From Diprion similis (taxonomy: Eukaryota > Arthropoda > Insecta > Hymenoptera > Diprionidae): a stretch of DNA of 64,000 nt. Positions 11,461 through 25,450 of the stretch are shown here, one piece after another. The notes below the pieces were generated by a model. That model did not search any database and was not told the origin of the DNA. It was given only the letters and a program-made list of their open reading frames with translations. The stretch's first letter is position 1. The number at the start of each line of letters is the position of its first letter. The translations under genes were made by a program, and so were the position numbers. The stretch lies in contig NC_060114.1 in the NCBI RefSeq assembly GCF_021155765.1, positions 13,587,501 through 13,651,500 of the forward strand. Direction: 5' to 3'.

Positions 11461-14400
11461 TTAGTACACTCTGGTTCAAGAAATTATGATCCAAAAAACT
11501 GGGTGATAATGGTGTAAAAACACCCCAAGGAATTTAAATTTACCGCCGCTAGAGAGCAGCTTATGTTTTCGACTCGAGACAACGACCCCGATTTTACTTC
11601 TTTGGAACTTGGGCGACAACTTTTTTTACCCACGTGATTCTTCGTTAAAAAAACCAAGAAAATGAGACCCCGTAGAACCCTTAACGATATGGTGTATCTA
11701 AGAGATGGAATTTGCAAGATTGGGACGTTTAGGTTATATTTATCTTGATTGGCATCTCAGCTTCCGGATCATGTTATTATATTTTTGTTCAGACTGTACG
11801 CCAGATAGGTCCTTAAATACTTTTAATGCATTTTGGTTATGCCCACCATTCGTGACGCGCCACGTATCCCCCCGGGTCAAACTGATCTCGAACGATTAAT
11901 GCCGCATTATAACCCTTGAGCAGTAAAATGATGGCTCACGTGAAACTCGGGGCGTTTCATTGCTGCTTCATAACTAGAAAGCAAGAAAATAAAAGTAAAA
12001 AGCTACAGTGATGATGATAACAGCGCAATATACTAGCGGTAGTAAAATACCAAACGAAAATTTTTATGGAAAAATCTTTATTATTGAAACGAATTTGCGT
12101 CGACAGATTTTTCTTCAGTTCTTAATTCAATATCACCATTTGTTGACAGTAATCGATATGAATTAGTGATATGTTGTCGAATCGAGTGTTTTTCATGCAA
12201 AAATGATTTGAAAAAAGTGCTCTATAGTGAATTTGTAGGAAATAGTCTTGGGGATGAATTATCGAGCCATTGTAGAAGGCAATGGAACAAACATGATGGA
12301 CTTTTAATCATTCTGTACCAATTCGAAACGAACCATCGATATCAGCATTTTTTTCTATCGATCACAGTATTTCTTATTTTTGTATTTTCAAAGAAATTCA
12401 CGAAGCTTTCGGTATAAACTTTCGTCCAAGCAACCGCATTATTATTCTATTAGAATCGAAAACAGTATAACACCGAAAGGAAAATTGATGACAGAACGAC
12501 CGAATCGTGCGGGTAATTGAGACGAGGAATTTGCTTCCTCTGTTTGAACACCGCAGGTGTGTTTTTTTACGATTGCAATTAGGTACCTGCGGTATAACCC
12601 GAGTAGCATTTAGGCGTATGTGAGCGCGCTTACACACGTGCGTGTATACATAGCTGGTGGATTTTGTCGCGGCGTAAAATTGATTACCAAATACCGTCGG
12701 AGGGACGGGACGGCGTGTACGTAAAGGGAGAAAGAGGGAGGGCGAGAAATTCCCCTCAAAACACCTAAATTATCGAACCGTGGGCAGCGGCACTGACCTA
12801 CACCGCAATTCCCTCGGTCGATTGCATCGCTCTCATTCGGCCACGCCGGTGCCCCACTGCTGTAAATTGATACTCGTAATCACGTCTAATTGCTCTGCCG
12901 TTTCGGATCAGAGTTTAAACAAAAAAAAAAAAAAAACACAGGCAGAAAGCAAGGAAGAGAAGCTCCGGCATTGATTTTAATTATTCTTGTTCAATTCTTT
13001 TTTTCGTTTCTTCGACAAGTGCAAAATGAGGAATCAGATATTTTATTGATATTTGTACGGATTGACATGTAAAAAAGTATGTTTTCGCAAATGTGTTATA
13101 GTAAAATTGTTCAACTTCTTAATAGCTCGAATCATTGATGAAAACATTTGTGTATATTGTTGAAATTTCACTTTAATTTCTGTTTTAAAAATATATTATC
13201 AATCAAGGGTCGTTTTTGTATAATAGGGTATTGAAAAAATTCCTAGTGTACAGTTTAGAGACAATGAACTCAAATCAAAATGTTGACTATTGTACGTCAA
13301 TATTGACAAAAAATTGTTTGATATAGCTTTAATTCGATCACCCGAAGTCGTCTTCTAATGTCACTTGAGTTCAAGTAAAGCTATTCTTTTTTCTTTGGTC
13401 AAAGCCATCGTAGTTGCGCAAAGTTTTCGCAGTCTTTCGAAGTTTTTAGAAGTAATGAAAACGTCGCCTGAATCAGGTAAATAATAATAAATCGTCGATT
13501 TGCACTTGAAAAAAGAAAAACTAATATTGAAGTCATTTAAATGGTAGTGAAATCAGGCTTACCTCGAACCCCTTATTATAAATAGAATACAATAAATAAA
13601 TAAAAAAAATTCAAAATTAATCCTCGTACTGCACAGAAAAATTCTAAACGCTCAATTGATGATCAATTCAATATTTACGTCTTGCCCAATAATTAATCTC
13701 GACGATTTCCACTCCGGAGTACCTATAGTATATATATATATATATACATGCCTATGTGTATACCTATATATATATATATATATGTATAAAACGTTGTGCA
13801 GTGAACACAATAACTCGAAGGTACTTCATACTACATACGCATGTAATAATGCACAAAGAGGCGCATTAGTCACACACCATTTTGCCACCAGGCGTGACGA
13901 CGCTAGGTGCTCTCACCCTCTCTCTCACTCTCTCTTTCTCTCTCTCCTCGGCTTTTTTCTGATCGTTAATTCAACGATCCCCTCACCCTTTCGTCCTGCC
14001 TGCCCGCAATGCCGGCTTCCCACCCCATTATGTCATCCCCGTTCGTCTTCTTTCCTCGCCTCGTGCGACTGCCCCTATTTTCCCGCGCATTTTAAAATAC
14101 AACATGGCTGACGCTTCTGACGCGTGGTCACGTGGCTCTATAGGGGCCCCTTTCCGCCGCCCCCCTTTCCGTAATGCACTCCGTGTCCCTGCATTGTTCA
14201 AGGCTTTTGTATGATAAAAACAATAATAACAAGCGTCACTACGAAGTTGATAATTATTACGACGATAACAATGACATGGACTATTTTTTTATAACAACGT
14301 ACTACGTGGTTTCAGTGATGATTGTAAAAAAAAAATATGTGTCACACAACATGTAAGATCATTGCCCGTGTGGATGTTATGTTTGAAAAATTTTCATACA

Positions 14401-17400
14401 TTCATACTGGCACGATCTGATCTACCTGAATTTGGAACATTTTTTTGTCGTGGAGAAATCGACGAACCTGAACTTTCGGGGTCATGAAGGAAACAGAGAA
14501 CAAATGTCCTCAGACAAAATGTGACAAAAATAACTGTTTCAGAATAAATAAAAAATCCTTATAAAACGTGTATAAAACATTGAAATTTATAGTTTGAAAC
14601 CGAAAAAAATATCGCAGACAATATCGGGGTTGAAAAATTGTGATCAATTGTGTTTCGAACAGAAAATTACTCTCAAAGATATTACTTGTTGCTCGGTGTC
14701 TGAGTAAGAATCTTTTAAACTGTAACCTCTGATAAAAAATTTTATAAATGAAAGACCAATTATCTCAGAAATAACTGATAATATTTTCACGGATTCCATA
14801 TTCCGGTTTCCTCTTCCGTTCGGATCAGATAATCAGTAGACGCTTCGCGGGGTCACACTCATTATATATATATATCTACGTAATTTGCTACCAGTGGTGT
14901 GAACAACGCACATAATATAACAATTATCGCGCCGTTAGCAGCGATAACAGTAATGGCAACGGTGATACACAGAGTGATTATGTAACGACCTCATGAACCA
15001 TCGTCTCATAGAATGCAATGCGCATACGCTAAGATCCACGAGAAGTTGTTTGCCAGGGTGACCAACTGTCGTGAACATAACCTCAAAAATTTCACCACTC
15101 GTCGCTGGGAGTTGTGCTCAGCAACGTCAGCCATAAAAATTTTTGAGTTTACAATATACATCGCGTCGACGTGACATTTGAATTTACGACGGTTGGTAGC
15201 CCTGACAGAGCAACTGCTCTCGAATTTTAGCACATGCGCATTACATCGCAGCAGACGACGGGCCATTTTACCCTTAGATACAGTCACTCTGTATAGCAAT
15301 AATGATAATAACAACGACAATAATGACGGGAACGGTAATGGCGTCGCGTGCTCTGGATGCCCGGGGCGTCTCGGTGACGTCGGGTGACATCAAAGTGACG
15401 CTATGTACCACAGCCTCCGCAACATGCGCCAAGGCAGAACTAATGAGATTCACGTTACCAAGGCTCGATGTATACCTACCGATGCTGCCGCTGCCGCTGC
15501 TGTGCTGCTGCTCCTTGAGAGAAGAAGAGCCGCGAGATGAATCCCGGGTTAATTTTTATGCCGTCTCCCCCCTTTTTTTTCTCCCCAATTGCAGATATCT
15601 TCCCGTCTCGAGGGCCCCCACCCCACCCTCGCTTTCATTTCCTCATCTTCGTTTTTCTTCCCTTTCACTTTTTCGTCAAAGTCAAAGAAACCTGTATTTT
15701 AATTCTTGCGTTTATCGATTCTGCAGGCTTACGGTCTTTACGCGATATTTGTAATTTACGAATGTCTGAATAGTTTGTTTTTTTTTGTTGATTTTTTCTT
15801 TTCCTACTAAATTTTCAAAACTTGCGTCACTTTTTGATTCTCCTTTTTACATTTCAATTCAAAACAATATCAAATACATTTTGCATAATCAACATGTATG
15901 ACTTGTGGGGAAATATTTTTTACACTGCTTCCGGAACATTAAGACAGTTGTTTAACAGTTTCTCTTTTTTTCATTAACGAATAAATATCGAGACACGAAA
16001 ATTACACAACAACGCGGAATTTTAAATGAAAAAGGTGAGGATTTTAATTTTGTAACACAGACAATGTGTTGAAAAATTCTCTCCTAATTCCGTATACATA
16101 ATGCTTATGTATATCTGCATAACTATATGCAATGTACGTATGGCATATCTGTCCTTATGCGCGCATTAAGCGCCTATTACAATTCGCAATTGTGTAAAGT
16201 TGAAAAAACGTGGGGCGGACGCGAGCGCGCGCATTATTCAAAAGAGCTCTGGGGGTTACGTCGCATCGATAGCTTCGCATTTCCGGTTTCCGGTGTACGA
16301 ACCCCGCGCAGGGAACTCCCGTCCCATAGAACATCACTTTGTATATACGTCTATGTATACGTGTATATGTATACAATAGTGTGTCGTATATATAGTTTCG
16401 TTACCCGAGCTATTATAAAAATCACCCTTCAAGTGCAACGGCATATTTATTGCCAACATCCGTTCAATTAGGGGCTGCTGATACTTCGCGAAGAGCCAAC
16501 TTACACTGCGCGTAGGTATAGGTGTAATATATTATATACACCGACGCTTTTCCTTTTCGAAGGGGGTTTTGTGTACAATGTATACATCGTGTAACACAGT
16601 TGTAAAAAAAATTAAGATTCAAGTTTGGAAAGAACTTCACCGTATGATAAATTATAATTAGTTGTTAAATTTAGAAATCGAATTATTCGTAATTATTCAA
16701 GGTATTGAATAATTGCGGTAAAAATACTGATATCTTAGTGAAATTGATGAAATTATTTTTCAACGTGAAGAAGCAATAAGGAATTTCTTCGAATAAAACT
16801 CTGACTTGTTGCAAACAAATTTTCTCTTTCCGATTGATTATCGCACGATATCTTCATCATTTCTCAGTTCTTACACAATTGCATCCTGCGACAACGTTTG
16901 ATACTCTATACTCCCAAACACAAAGAGACGTTCGATTTATTACTTTACTCGTCGATATCCCGTCATTTTAATTCTTAATTTATCTTCCCAGCAAGAGATA
17001 AGATTTCATAGTTAAATTATGCGTCTAATTATAGCTATTTGTGTGGTAAAAAAATAAAAAAAAAAAGAAGTACGATTAGAAAAAAAAAAGTAACGTTTAA
17101 CCATTCCGAGAATCGAGCAGGCTTGTTTATTCAATTGCAGTAATGCATCTTATCTATTAAAGCATTCGAGGTTAAGTTAGGTTATCATAATATATTCTAT
17201 ATATACACATTCGATTTTATCGTTATTATTTCACAATATTCTTTTTTTTTTTCTCTACTTATTCGTCTTCGTGTATTGATATAAATGCCAAAGTGAGCGT
17301 GTTTGAACTATTTTATTTATTTTCGTCTAGTTTTGTAAAAATAAATTACCTACGATGTTTTCTCTCTTTGTATTAATTCTTATACAAACAGTTCGAACAG

Positions 17401-17411
17401 TTGAATATCGA
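11461..17411. other. Intergenic, no gene recognised
   Basis: It contains simple repeats, including (TA)n at about 13728-13785, TCTC runs near 13920-13945 and TA at 14862-14874. Many short frames lack splice or motif support. A pyrimidine-rich segment at 13,900-14,170 gives artefactual open frames. No RNA gene or clear element boundary is seen. Confidence 0.4.
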
Positions 17412-17483
17412 GGTCCCATGGTGTAATGGTTAGCACTCTGGACTTTGAATCCAGCGATCCGAGTTCAAATCTCGGTGGGACCT
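17412..17483 (+). tRNA. tRNA-Gln (anticodon UUG)
   Basis: All parts of a cloverleaf are present in 72 nt. The acceptor stem is GGTCCCA pairing with TGGGACC, and the D arm includes GGTGTAATGGTTAGC (A box). The anticodon stem CTGGA/TCCAG encloses CTTTGAA, placing TTG at the anticodon, and the T arm carries GAGTTCAAATCTC (B box). There is no intron. T runs follow 5 bases downstream, as expected for a Pol III gene. It decodes CAA. Confidence 0.97.
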
Positions 17484-17491
17484 TAGCAATA

Positions 17492-17500
17492 TTTTTTTTC
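17492..17500 (+). terminator. Pol III T-run terminator of tRNA-Gln
   Basis: A run of T follows the tRNA 3' end by about 8 nt, followed by further T-rich sequence. This fits the usual Pol III termination signal of four or more T. Confidence 0.75.
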
Positions 17501-17745
17501 TATTTTATCTTTTTTTTTTCTTCTTTCAACCCAGCATTCCTTTATTTTATTAATTTTATCGCAGTAAAGAGAAACTGTGTATTATTAGGAAACGAAAAAA
17601 GCATCAAACTAAGTAAATCCTGATCTGTATACCTATATATATATATAGTAAAAAACTTGCACATATATTTATACGTTATATACGATATGGGTGAAATAGT
17701 TTCTCCGAATGATCTATTTTTCATTCTAAGATAATAATAGCAATT

Positions 17746-17776
<31 letters not shown>

Positions 17777-18909
17777 TAGTATAATAATTATTAAAATCAC
17801 ATCATGTCTGCAGCGTTTGTGATCGAGAACCTAAAGGAAGAGAAGAAAGGGATGAGGTATATTATAAAATTTTGCACACCTGGAGTCTCGAGGCCGTAAT
17901 AAAACCGAGAGAGACAGAAAGAAAGAGAAAGAGAGAGAGAGAGAGAGATAGGGAGAGTTTATTGAAGATTTTTCTCTATAAAATTCAAGTCGACGTTATC
18001 GTAAACAGTTTTGAAAGATTATTACCGCTCTCAAGTTAGTTCATCAAGATGTGACAACAGCCCCATCAAAATCTCGCTTCGATCGTAAAATACTTTCCCA
18101 ATTTAAATTTAAACGGCATCATCCCTCTTGCCTCTCGCAGTAAGGAATAGCACCGGTAGCACCAGCAGCATCGGTATAATAAGAGAGAAGTGCTCTACGC
18201 TGCGGTTAACGAGCAGAACTTCGCGTAACCGAGATGACGAGGAGAACCTCCAGGCGGACGTGAAGAGCCCTGAAGGTAGCCGAGTCGAAGAGGAAGAGGA
18301 TGACGGTTTAAACAAAAAAATTGACAAAAAAAATTAAATAAATAAATAAATATCAAATAGAGGATTAGCAAAACGGGTCACGAACTACACTGACTGACAG
18401 TAATTATTTTCACCTGCATTATGGTTTATATACCTACATGCTCGAGTTGTGGGTTTTATATCAGTTTTATTGTACATCGGGTGGCGTTAAAATTGAAGCG
18501 AAATCGTTTAGAGCCCGGGAATATGGGCGAGCTCATCGTTTTCTCGGGGTGGAAGGGAAAGGGGACGAAGGGCATAACTAATTTAGAGCCCTTAGTTATG
18601 GAGCCCCGGCGGAGGTCTTATCCCCGAGATAATACGTTATACTGTCAGGTCTAAGATCGCTTTCTACAAATTCAGGGACATTAAAGACGGCGACTTGATT
18701 GGATAACAAACATTTTATTGAGTTTAATTTTCGAAGTGAAACGCGCGCCCTGCAATGCCATGCATACCTATATATGTGTATATATACATATACATATACA
18801 TTATATATACATAGATGTATGTATATGGTATAAGAGGCGCTTCCTCTCGAAAACGTTAAACTTTAACAGCTTCTTAGCAATAAATAATATTATGCACACG
18901 AACATCCGC

Positions 18910-18942
<33 letters not shown>

Positions 18943-20466
18943 ACCCCATAAGCCAAAGAAAAATCCTCATTCCACCCTAGCCGTGCAGGCAATTAAATAA
19001 AATGTGATACGTTCGAGTTATGACGCGAATCTTTATTGTTTATGACACAGAGGCTCGAGAGAGCCCCGCGGCTTTGGACTCCCTTGTATGCAAAGGCGTA
19101 AAAAAGTCACCCCGTCGTCTCAAGCACCGTGCGTTCTTCGAGTTCAATTCAATTGATTGCTTAGAGAAGAGAACGAAATCGCCCTGCAATCGTGGTTCCG
19201 TAAAATTGCTCAGTTTGTCCAGGCGTTTCGTGTTTCATGCCCTGAATGGCCAATGGGGGCGAAGGAGGCGCGTGGCCAGAAGCGCGGATTGGCTGATCGT
19301 CGAGAGTGGTTAGTTTGGCGTTCGAAAACCGCGGAAGCCTTGAATTTCTCGACGAGTTTTCCCGAGGAAGGGGTACTGAGATATTTTTAAACCGATCTCG
19401 CGTCTCCTCGAATATATTTCCAATAAATCCGTATAACATCTTGGGCCAATTTCCTCGCCCCCGGTTACCTCGAGTCATAAAAGTCTGATATTTAAGATTT
19501 ACGTCCGTCACGGCAATTATAATGTCTTTTATTACACGACCCCTTACCCCCCTCCATCGCCATCTTAGATCTCTTCCTCCTGCTTTTCCTTCTTCCCCAT
19601 TCTACAGCCGCTTGGAATAAGTTTCATCGTAAAAATGTTATTAGGCCACGCTTTCCAGTTTCCATCGACGAATGGGGGGCCGCCGTTTAAACAAGACGCG
19701 AAATTTTTATGCCCCAAACTCCTCCGGGCGTAAAAACGATCGCGTCTCGTCCCCCTCATCGGGGTTCGTAAAATCCATGTAACACGCACATGCCTGAAAA
19801 CGTGCGTCGTGCATTGGTAGGTATATCGGATATGTCTGCACAAACCGGAAACGCGTCTCTAAGTTGCAACTCGGAATTGCTGACCCCTTGAATTATTCAA
19901 GGTAGGTCGGATCACGCTCTCTTATTTCCTCGTTAACGGATACGCAGCGCGCTGTAATTCGCTGTTTGAAAATGGCGCCAGATCTTACCGCTCGCTCGTT
20001 TCATGGCTGCGCCATTTGTTCCGCTCGCACATTCGCAGCCGGGATCAGCCGCTTGTTGGATTATTCATCGATGGCCGGTAATTAGGTGTTCAGAAAGTCG
20101 CATGTACGCGGATCAATTTTGCCGAGCAGTTAAGCCCCTTTTTCCCATTCACGACTAGTCGCCATCCCGAAAACACTAAAACACTACCCATCTCGATGAT
20201 TTTACGACCCGTGGCCACGCTTTCCCGCTCTTTTTCATTCGGGCGAAAACGCGATTTAGGTATTTGTCTGTTTGTTTTTCTTCCACTCTCCGGATAACTC
20301 ACGAAGTGAGCTATTTCATCGTCGTAACAAAAAGATTTCATCATACACGGATATTTCCACCGTTATCTGAGTTTAAAAGATAGGCGGCATCGACGAAGAT
20401 AAAAATGGGTCGAACTTTTGATCGGTGAAACGGTGATGTCATCAATTTTGCCAAACTGTCATACAG
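17501..20466. other. Intergenic between the two tRNA genes
   Basis: It holds ATA/ATG-rich microsatellite DNA (about 17735-17780), a GA tract near 17930-17950, a (CCG)n tract at 18906-18943 and a moderately GC-rich stretch at about 19,050-19,350 with CCAAT words. No supported protein gene is seen. Confidence 0.45.
18906..18943 (+). repeat. (CCG)n microsatellite
   Basis: An almost pure CCG/GCC trinucleotide run of about 38 bp. Arginine-rich or alanine/proline-rich frames crossing it are artefacts. Confidence 0.92.
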
Positions 20467-20559
20467 CCTTCGATAGCTCAGTTGGTAGAGCGGTGGACTG
20501 TAGTTGGCACGATCATGAGAGACATCCATAGGTCGCTGGTTCAAATCCGGCTCGAAGGA
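20467..20559 (+). tRNA. tRNA-Tyr (anticodon GUA) with 20-nt intron
   Basis: The acceptor stem CCTTCGA pairs with TCGAAGG, followed by discriminator A. The D arm has TAGCTCAGTTGGTAGAGC, the anticodon loop is CTGTAGA, and the T arm has GGTTCAAATCC. An intron of about 20 nt (20504-20523) interrupts the gene one base 3' of the anticodon, the standard site for nuclear tRNA introns; tRNA-Tyr genes of animals usually carry one. The mature length is 73 nt. T runs follow directly. Confidence 0.97.
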
Positions 20560-20564
20560 GTAAA

Positions 20565-20573
20565 TTTTTTTTT
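20565..20573 (+). terminator. Pol III T-run terminator of tRNA-Tyr
   Basis: A run of about nine T begins 6 nt after the tRNA 3' end, which suits Pol III termination. Confidence 0.8.
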
Positions 20574-21468
20574 GGAACCCCGTCTGAGATCGTTTTTCAT
20601 CCTTCGCTTTCTCGGCAAATTTATGGTTTACAACGAGTGAAAACCGGATTAATAATACAAAAAAATATTCTCCTTAAAGTGAAAGTATCGTGATAATATG
20701 TGTTTGTAGTTTTTTCTTACCATCGATTTATCTTCTTCCTAAACGTATTTTCCATTCTTCTTTCAATTCTAATCTTAATCCTCATCGCAATCGCATCGTA
20801 GGTGTATAATACGTCGCTAAACAGATACGAAGGGTGCGATGGGTGTCGGTTGAGATTCGTCGTGCGGCTTCAGCGAGAAGGAAAAACCACTCAAATTAAT
20901 TTCAATTTGAAGAGGAGTTGGAAGGGGGCGCTGCATATTGTCCGCAGAGAGTGGATATATCCAAGTTGACATGTAATCAGTGGATCCCCTGTTTCGTTCG
21001 GATAGGGAGGAGGAGCTGCAGCGCGACGAAAATTCGGCAACACCCCAGCTTCTGTATTTCTATCTTCTCTTATATATTTCGTTTCTATATATGTATTATA
21101 CGCACAATGGCCCTCTTATGGTTGGTTAACCTTTGACTGACACCCAACCCTCCTTCCAATATCCACTAGACTCTTCCGCTACGCCTGCAACACCCTCCCG
21201 TCCATGCTTGTCCGCACGTACAATCCGCACACTAGTTCGGTAAAGTTGTACATTTTTTTTACCCTGCAGTCCTGTTCCAATCCCCTCGACAAATCTCCGG
21301 ATCTTTCCTATAATTGCTCGCAGTGATGTTTAAGGACATATTATTACTGTTATTATTATCGATTGTACGTCAGGCATGAAAATTGTGGTGAAAAAGTTGA
21401 GATGAAGTTAATGAAATGTTTTGAAATTATTACTCACCTGCAAAGCAAACAGATTTTTCTATTATTAT
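20574..21468. other. Intergenic, no gene recognised
   Basis: Only AT-rich DNA and short unsupported frames are present. Confidence 0.45.
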
Positions 21469-21765
21469 TTAACACTTTCAGTCACACATTTTTCCACTCG
21501 ATGTTTTGGACGGAATTTTGATACTCGGGGGTTTTTGGGGTCGAAAATCTATGATGGCGGATGAAATATGGCGAACGTCAAATCTAAAACAATATCAAAA
21601 TTTGATGATTCTGACCGAAACTTGTTACTCAGGGTATATTTGATAATTTCGAATATCCAAGATGGCGGACGTAACATCGAAAACATTATCAAAATTTGAT
21701 GATTCTGACCGAAAGTTGTTACTCGGGGGTTTTTGGGGTTATACGAAGTAAGAAAGATCATTTCG
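21469..21765 (+). repeat. Dispersed repeat, long form with internal tandem units
   Basis: It starts TTAACACTTTCAGTCACACA and contains two internal units about 97 bp apart that share ATCAAAATTTGATGATTCTG, GACCGAAA and TTGTTACTC. They are accompanied by ATGGCGGATGAAAT and AAGATGGCGGACGTAAC. The outer parts match, in reverse orientation, the short copy at 39520-39634 (TTAATCCTTTCAGTCAGACA, then a C/GGGTGGTTT-GGGGTTAT-CGAAGTAA series). There is no coding frame. It is a non-autonomous element that seems to have grown by internal duplication. Confidence 0.65.
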
Positions 21766-24700
21766 GTGAATCGGAAGAAAGTTTAGAGAGAAAAGGAAAT
21801 CGGAAGCTTTTACTTAGCTCACACCTGTTAGCTACTCGATAACTACGGGGATTATTTTATCTCTTCGAGTATTTATTTTATTATATCCGATTTAGCCTAA
21901 CCTGAGCCGGCGACATATGATGCTCGAGTCTTAATGCCGTTGGGGTTTCACACATCCTTAATTTTCATCCAACAGGGTGACGACGTCGCGTTGCAAAGTG
22001 CAACGGGCAGTGGCAGCTCGCTATTGTTGAATCGTTTTAGATTAAATCAGGGATGATTCAGATGGATTATATTCACGGTTGAGCGGCACTCAGTGCCGCC
22101 TCTCTGCGTCCGCCTCCCCATGACTGCGGCATGAATCGATTGGCGGCAAAAAAAACGGTGACACGAACTTGTCATAATCCTGCAGATTGCGGGCGGAGAA
22201 CCGATCAAAGGAATCACGGGGTTAGGTTGGCGGAATGCGACAGGTGTTCCTTTCTCTCTTTATATATCCCACGCCATTTGCACTGTATCTAATTGTCGTT
22301 TATCAGGGTCGACCAGTTCTCGAGCCAAATACTGGTACCTACACTTGTTTACCCGAGCAAACAGGTGTTTTAGGTTAGGTATACGTAAGGCGAGAGAGTC
22401 GAGTCACCTTTCAGTCTTTACTCCTTTTACTGCCCTCCAGTTTCTAGGTTTCTCACTACTTTCCAACTACTTAATCCTCGAACGAGAATTCGTATTTTTC
22501 GGCTCAATCTACGCTTTGTGGAAGCCAATTCAATCCTCGGATCGTCGCTCTTTGAATCTAATTGGAAATTGCGTCTGAGGGTTGAAGGTTTAATGTTCAT
22601 GCCTTTAGGGCGTTTCGTTGGAAAGCAAATTCCTTCTCCTCTTTTTCGAATGACATTTTCAAAACCTGTCATTTTATTCTCTACAAATTACTTCCGGGAA
22701 CAAGATCATCTCATTGAATGCAGCTCTGTGATAACAATTTAAAAAATGATAGTAGGAATGAATTTGAATTCCGATGCTGACCTTAATTCAAAATTTAATT
22801 TACCAGATCTTCCGAAGATTTCATTTTTTTTTCGTATACACGTTTTTCAATCGAGAGCGAAAGCAATTTTGCCATCAACTGAAGGAAAGTGTATAAAACA
22901 TTGAATCGAGGATTGCAACAATAATTTCCACGTTTCATGTTACCGACAACTTTTCCCAATTCGCCTACGGATGAAAGGCTGGTTTTTTTCAAAAGCGAGA
23001 GGTTGGCTTCTTGGTGCTTCTGACGGGGGTGGGTGCAGTCGGAACAGACGTAATCGATTCCGCAGGAAGCCGAGCGGAAATCGCTCTGTGACGTTCAGAC
23101 GTTACCGGAGCGAGAAATTACTCATCGTTTCGATTGAGGTTAATTAATTAGATAATCAAGGGAATCCCGCCCATCTCACATTCAGACGTCTACTTTCTTC
23201 CCTGCTGTTTCGACGTCAGACATCCCTCTGATCCTCCGGGGACCAGGTACACACTTCGCAGAGTCACCTAAGGACACGCTTCGGGCTCATTCTGTGTTCT
23301 CCGTTATTGGATGAGAAGGATCGAGGAGTGGAAGGAGGAGAAAAATGAACTAGAAGAAAGTCATCGTTAATTAGTGGAAGTAACTAATTGGTGGACGCAG
23401 GTGGTCGGATTTTAATTTTTTCATTCATTATATCTATTTCTGCATCATTTTTTTTCCCACTGAGTTTAAATCCTATTTTTATATAAGTATTCAAGTGGAA
23501 CGGGAAGCTTTGTATATTATATATTCGGGGGATGGAGATCGTTGATGAAATTTTTTGGCAAACGTGACTCATGATAAAGCAGGTGGTGAAAAACAAAGAT
23601 ATTACATTTCGTTCAGGGGCAATTTTTGTCCGATTCGATATGCATACGTAAATCCATACCTGTCTTTATCGCGGTGAAAATAATATAAGTGATGATGCGA
23701 TGGTGCAGTCGATGCCGAGGAGAAAGAACTTGTTGATGTATGCACGCTGATTTAAAAGCGATACGAATATCCTTAGACCTCTTTACATGGCGTTTTACAA
23801 AACATCGGAAATAACACCGAATCACCGTGTTTTTCACAATTCTACAACGCCAAGTGTCTTCCCCTCATCCAGTTTGCCTCGTATTTATGATTGTCGAGTT
23901 GATGCGTATAGCCGTTCGTTTTCCTCGAGTGAAATTGAGTAGATCGATGCCAGAGATATGTTGAAACAATAGAATAGTAGAGAGAACCAGATAATCAAGA
24001 GAAGGAGTATAAACCGAAGAAAAAGAGAAACGTTTGAAAATTGCAATGTATGATCAGAAATGTCGCTATTCCGTAGCGTGGAATTATTCATATACAGAGT
24101 GTCCCTTTTTTTAACAATCTAAAAATCGACGAGATATGAAATTCTTTGAAATTTTCAATGAACTGATAAATATCTTGGGAAGTAGATTAGCTGCAGGATT
24201 TCTTTCAAAGATTTTCTTATTTGGTTACTCGAATTAAAACTTCAGATAATATTAGAGACCCTCAACATGATCCGTTTGTTTTCACTCTATCGTTAAAACA
24301 AATTTCTAATGGAATTAACCTACCCATTATATGTTAAACAATTCAAATAGTGACAGGAAATAAATATCGCACTCACAAGCTCGATACGACTTGTCGATTA
24401 AAATGAACAAAATCAGATCGACTCTACTTCGGAAATTTGACAGACAGTCGATTCTCTCGAAAACTGTCTTCTCCACTCTTCAAATCTTGGCTGTGTGACT
24501 TTTAGGCAGAGTATTTTTCTTCTCCCGATTTCCACAATCACCGGAATATTTCGGTTTGTTGTTATGTTCAAAACTGTATACCCTGTATACGCAACGTTAG
24601 AAGTTCGAAAGCGATTTCATCTTTATGGTTTTATAATCGTCGAGGCACTTTCGACCGTTGATAGTATCGTGGAAGCGGTTTGTTGGCTGCGTAAATATGT

Positions 24701-25079
24701 ACATATGTACCTACTTGTTATACCTACCTGTAACTGCGATGCATGTTAAGCTGTCGCTGCTGCCGGTGCAGCATAGATCCAACTACTGCAATCATAGAAA
24801 ATTGTACGATGAAAATTACAAGCGTATAACGCACGGTGCGCGAGGCGAGTCAATTATGATATTGGCGATGCGGAATTACCGCCTCCTTCATCAAACATTC
24901 AGACCAGCTAACATTAATTTCACCGTAATCGACGATACACACCCTGACCTAACAACCTCGCAGCTATCCGTAGTATATTCAGAATTTTCCGGCATATTTG
25001 CCTCTCGCGCGATGTCAAAATCGTCGTGATCGCAGCCACGAATTACTCGTAAAAACGCAGATTCGTAGTCCCAACGGTT
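21766..25079. other. Intergenic, no gene recognised
   Basis: Short frames on both strands lack splice or motif support. A 123-codon frame at 24658-25029 has no recognisable domain. No RNA gene or element boundary is seen. Confidence 0.4.
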
Positions 25080-25450
25080 TTTGAATTAGAGCGAGTCAAA
25101 GCAAGCCAATCGCGCTGCGGCGTCGCGTCACGTGCTCGCTGTTCATTGGCCGGCGCGGTGAGTGACCGTTAGAACTTCGATCGGCTGCCATTTGAAAACC
25201 GCTGAACCATCGCTCTTGGCGTTTCACCGAATCGCCTCGGTTTCTCGCTGGGATTTTCCATCACCAATCTTTGAATGATTTAGAAATATATCATTTCGAC
25301 GCAGGTATTCGAATGCAATTATATTCCGGGATCGGGAGAGCGGCGGAATCTTGGAGTGTTTGAAAGCAGAGTTTCTAGTGTTTTGACAGTTGATCCGAAT
25401 CGGCCGTCCCACCCTCGGCTTGTGCCGCGTTTAGGTCGCTCGGTATTTAG
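25080..25450. promoter_or_regulatory. CpG-rich candidate promoter
   Basis: Local CpG density rises sharply (AATCGCGCTGCGGCGTCGCG near 25109) and the segment has CCAAT words on both strands (CCAATCG and CATTGGC) and a CACGTG E-box near 25128. It lies about 1.1-1.4 kb upstream of the start codon of the coiled-coil gene at 26542 and could be its promoter with an untranslated first exon, though no first exon has been demonstrated. Confidence 0.3.

Noticed and set aside
18718-18992. Frames with long arginine runs on both strands
   Set aside because: Produced by the (CCG)n microsatellite.
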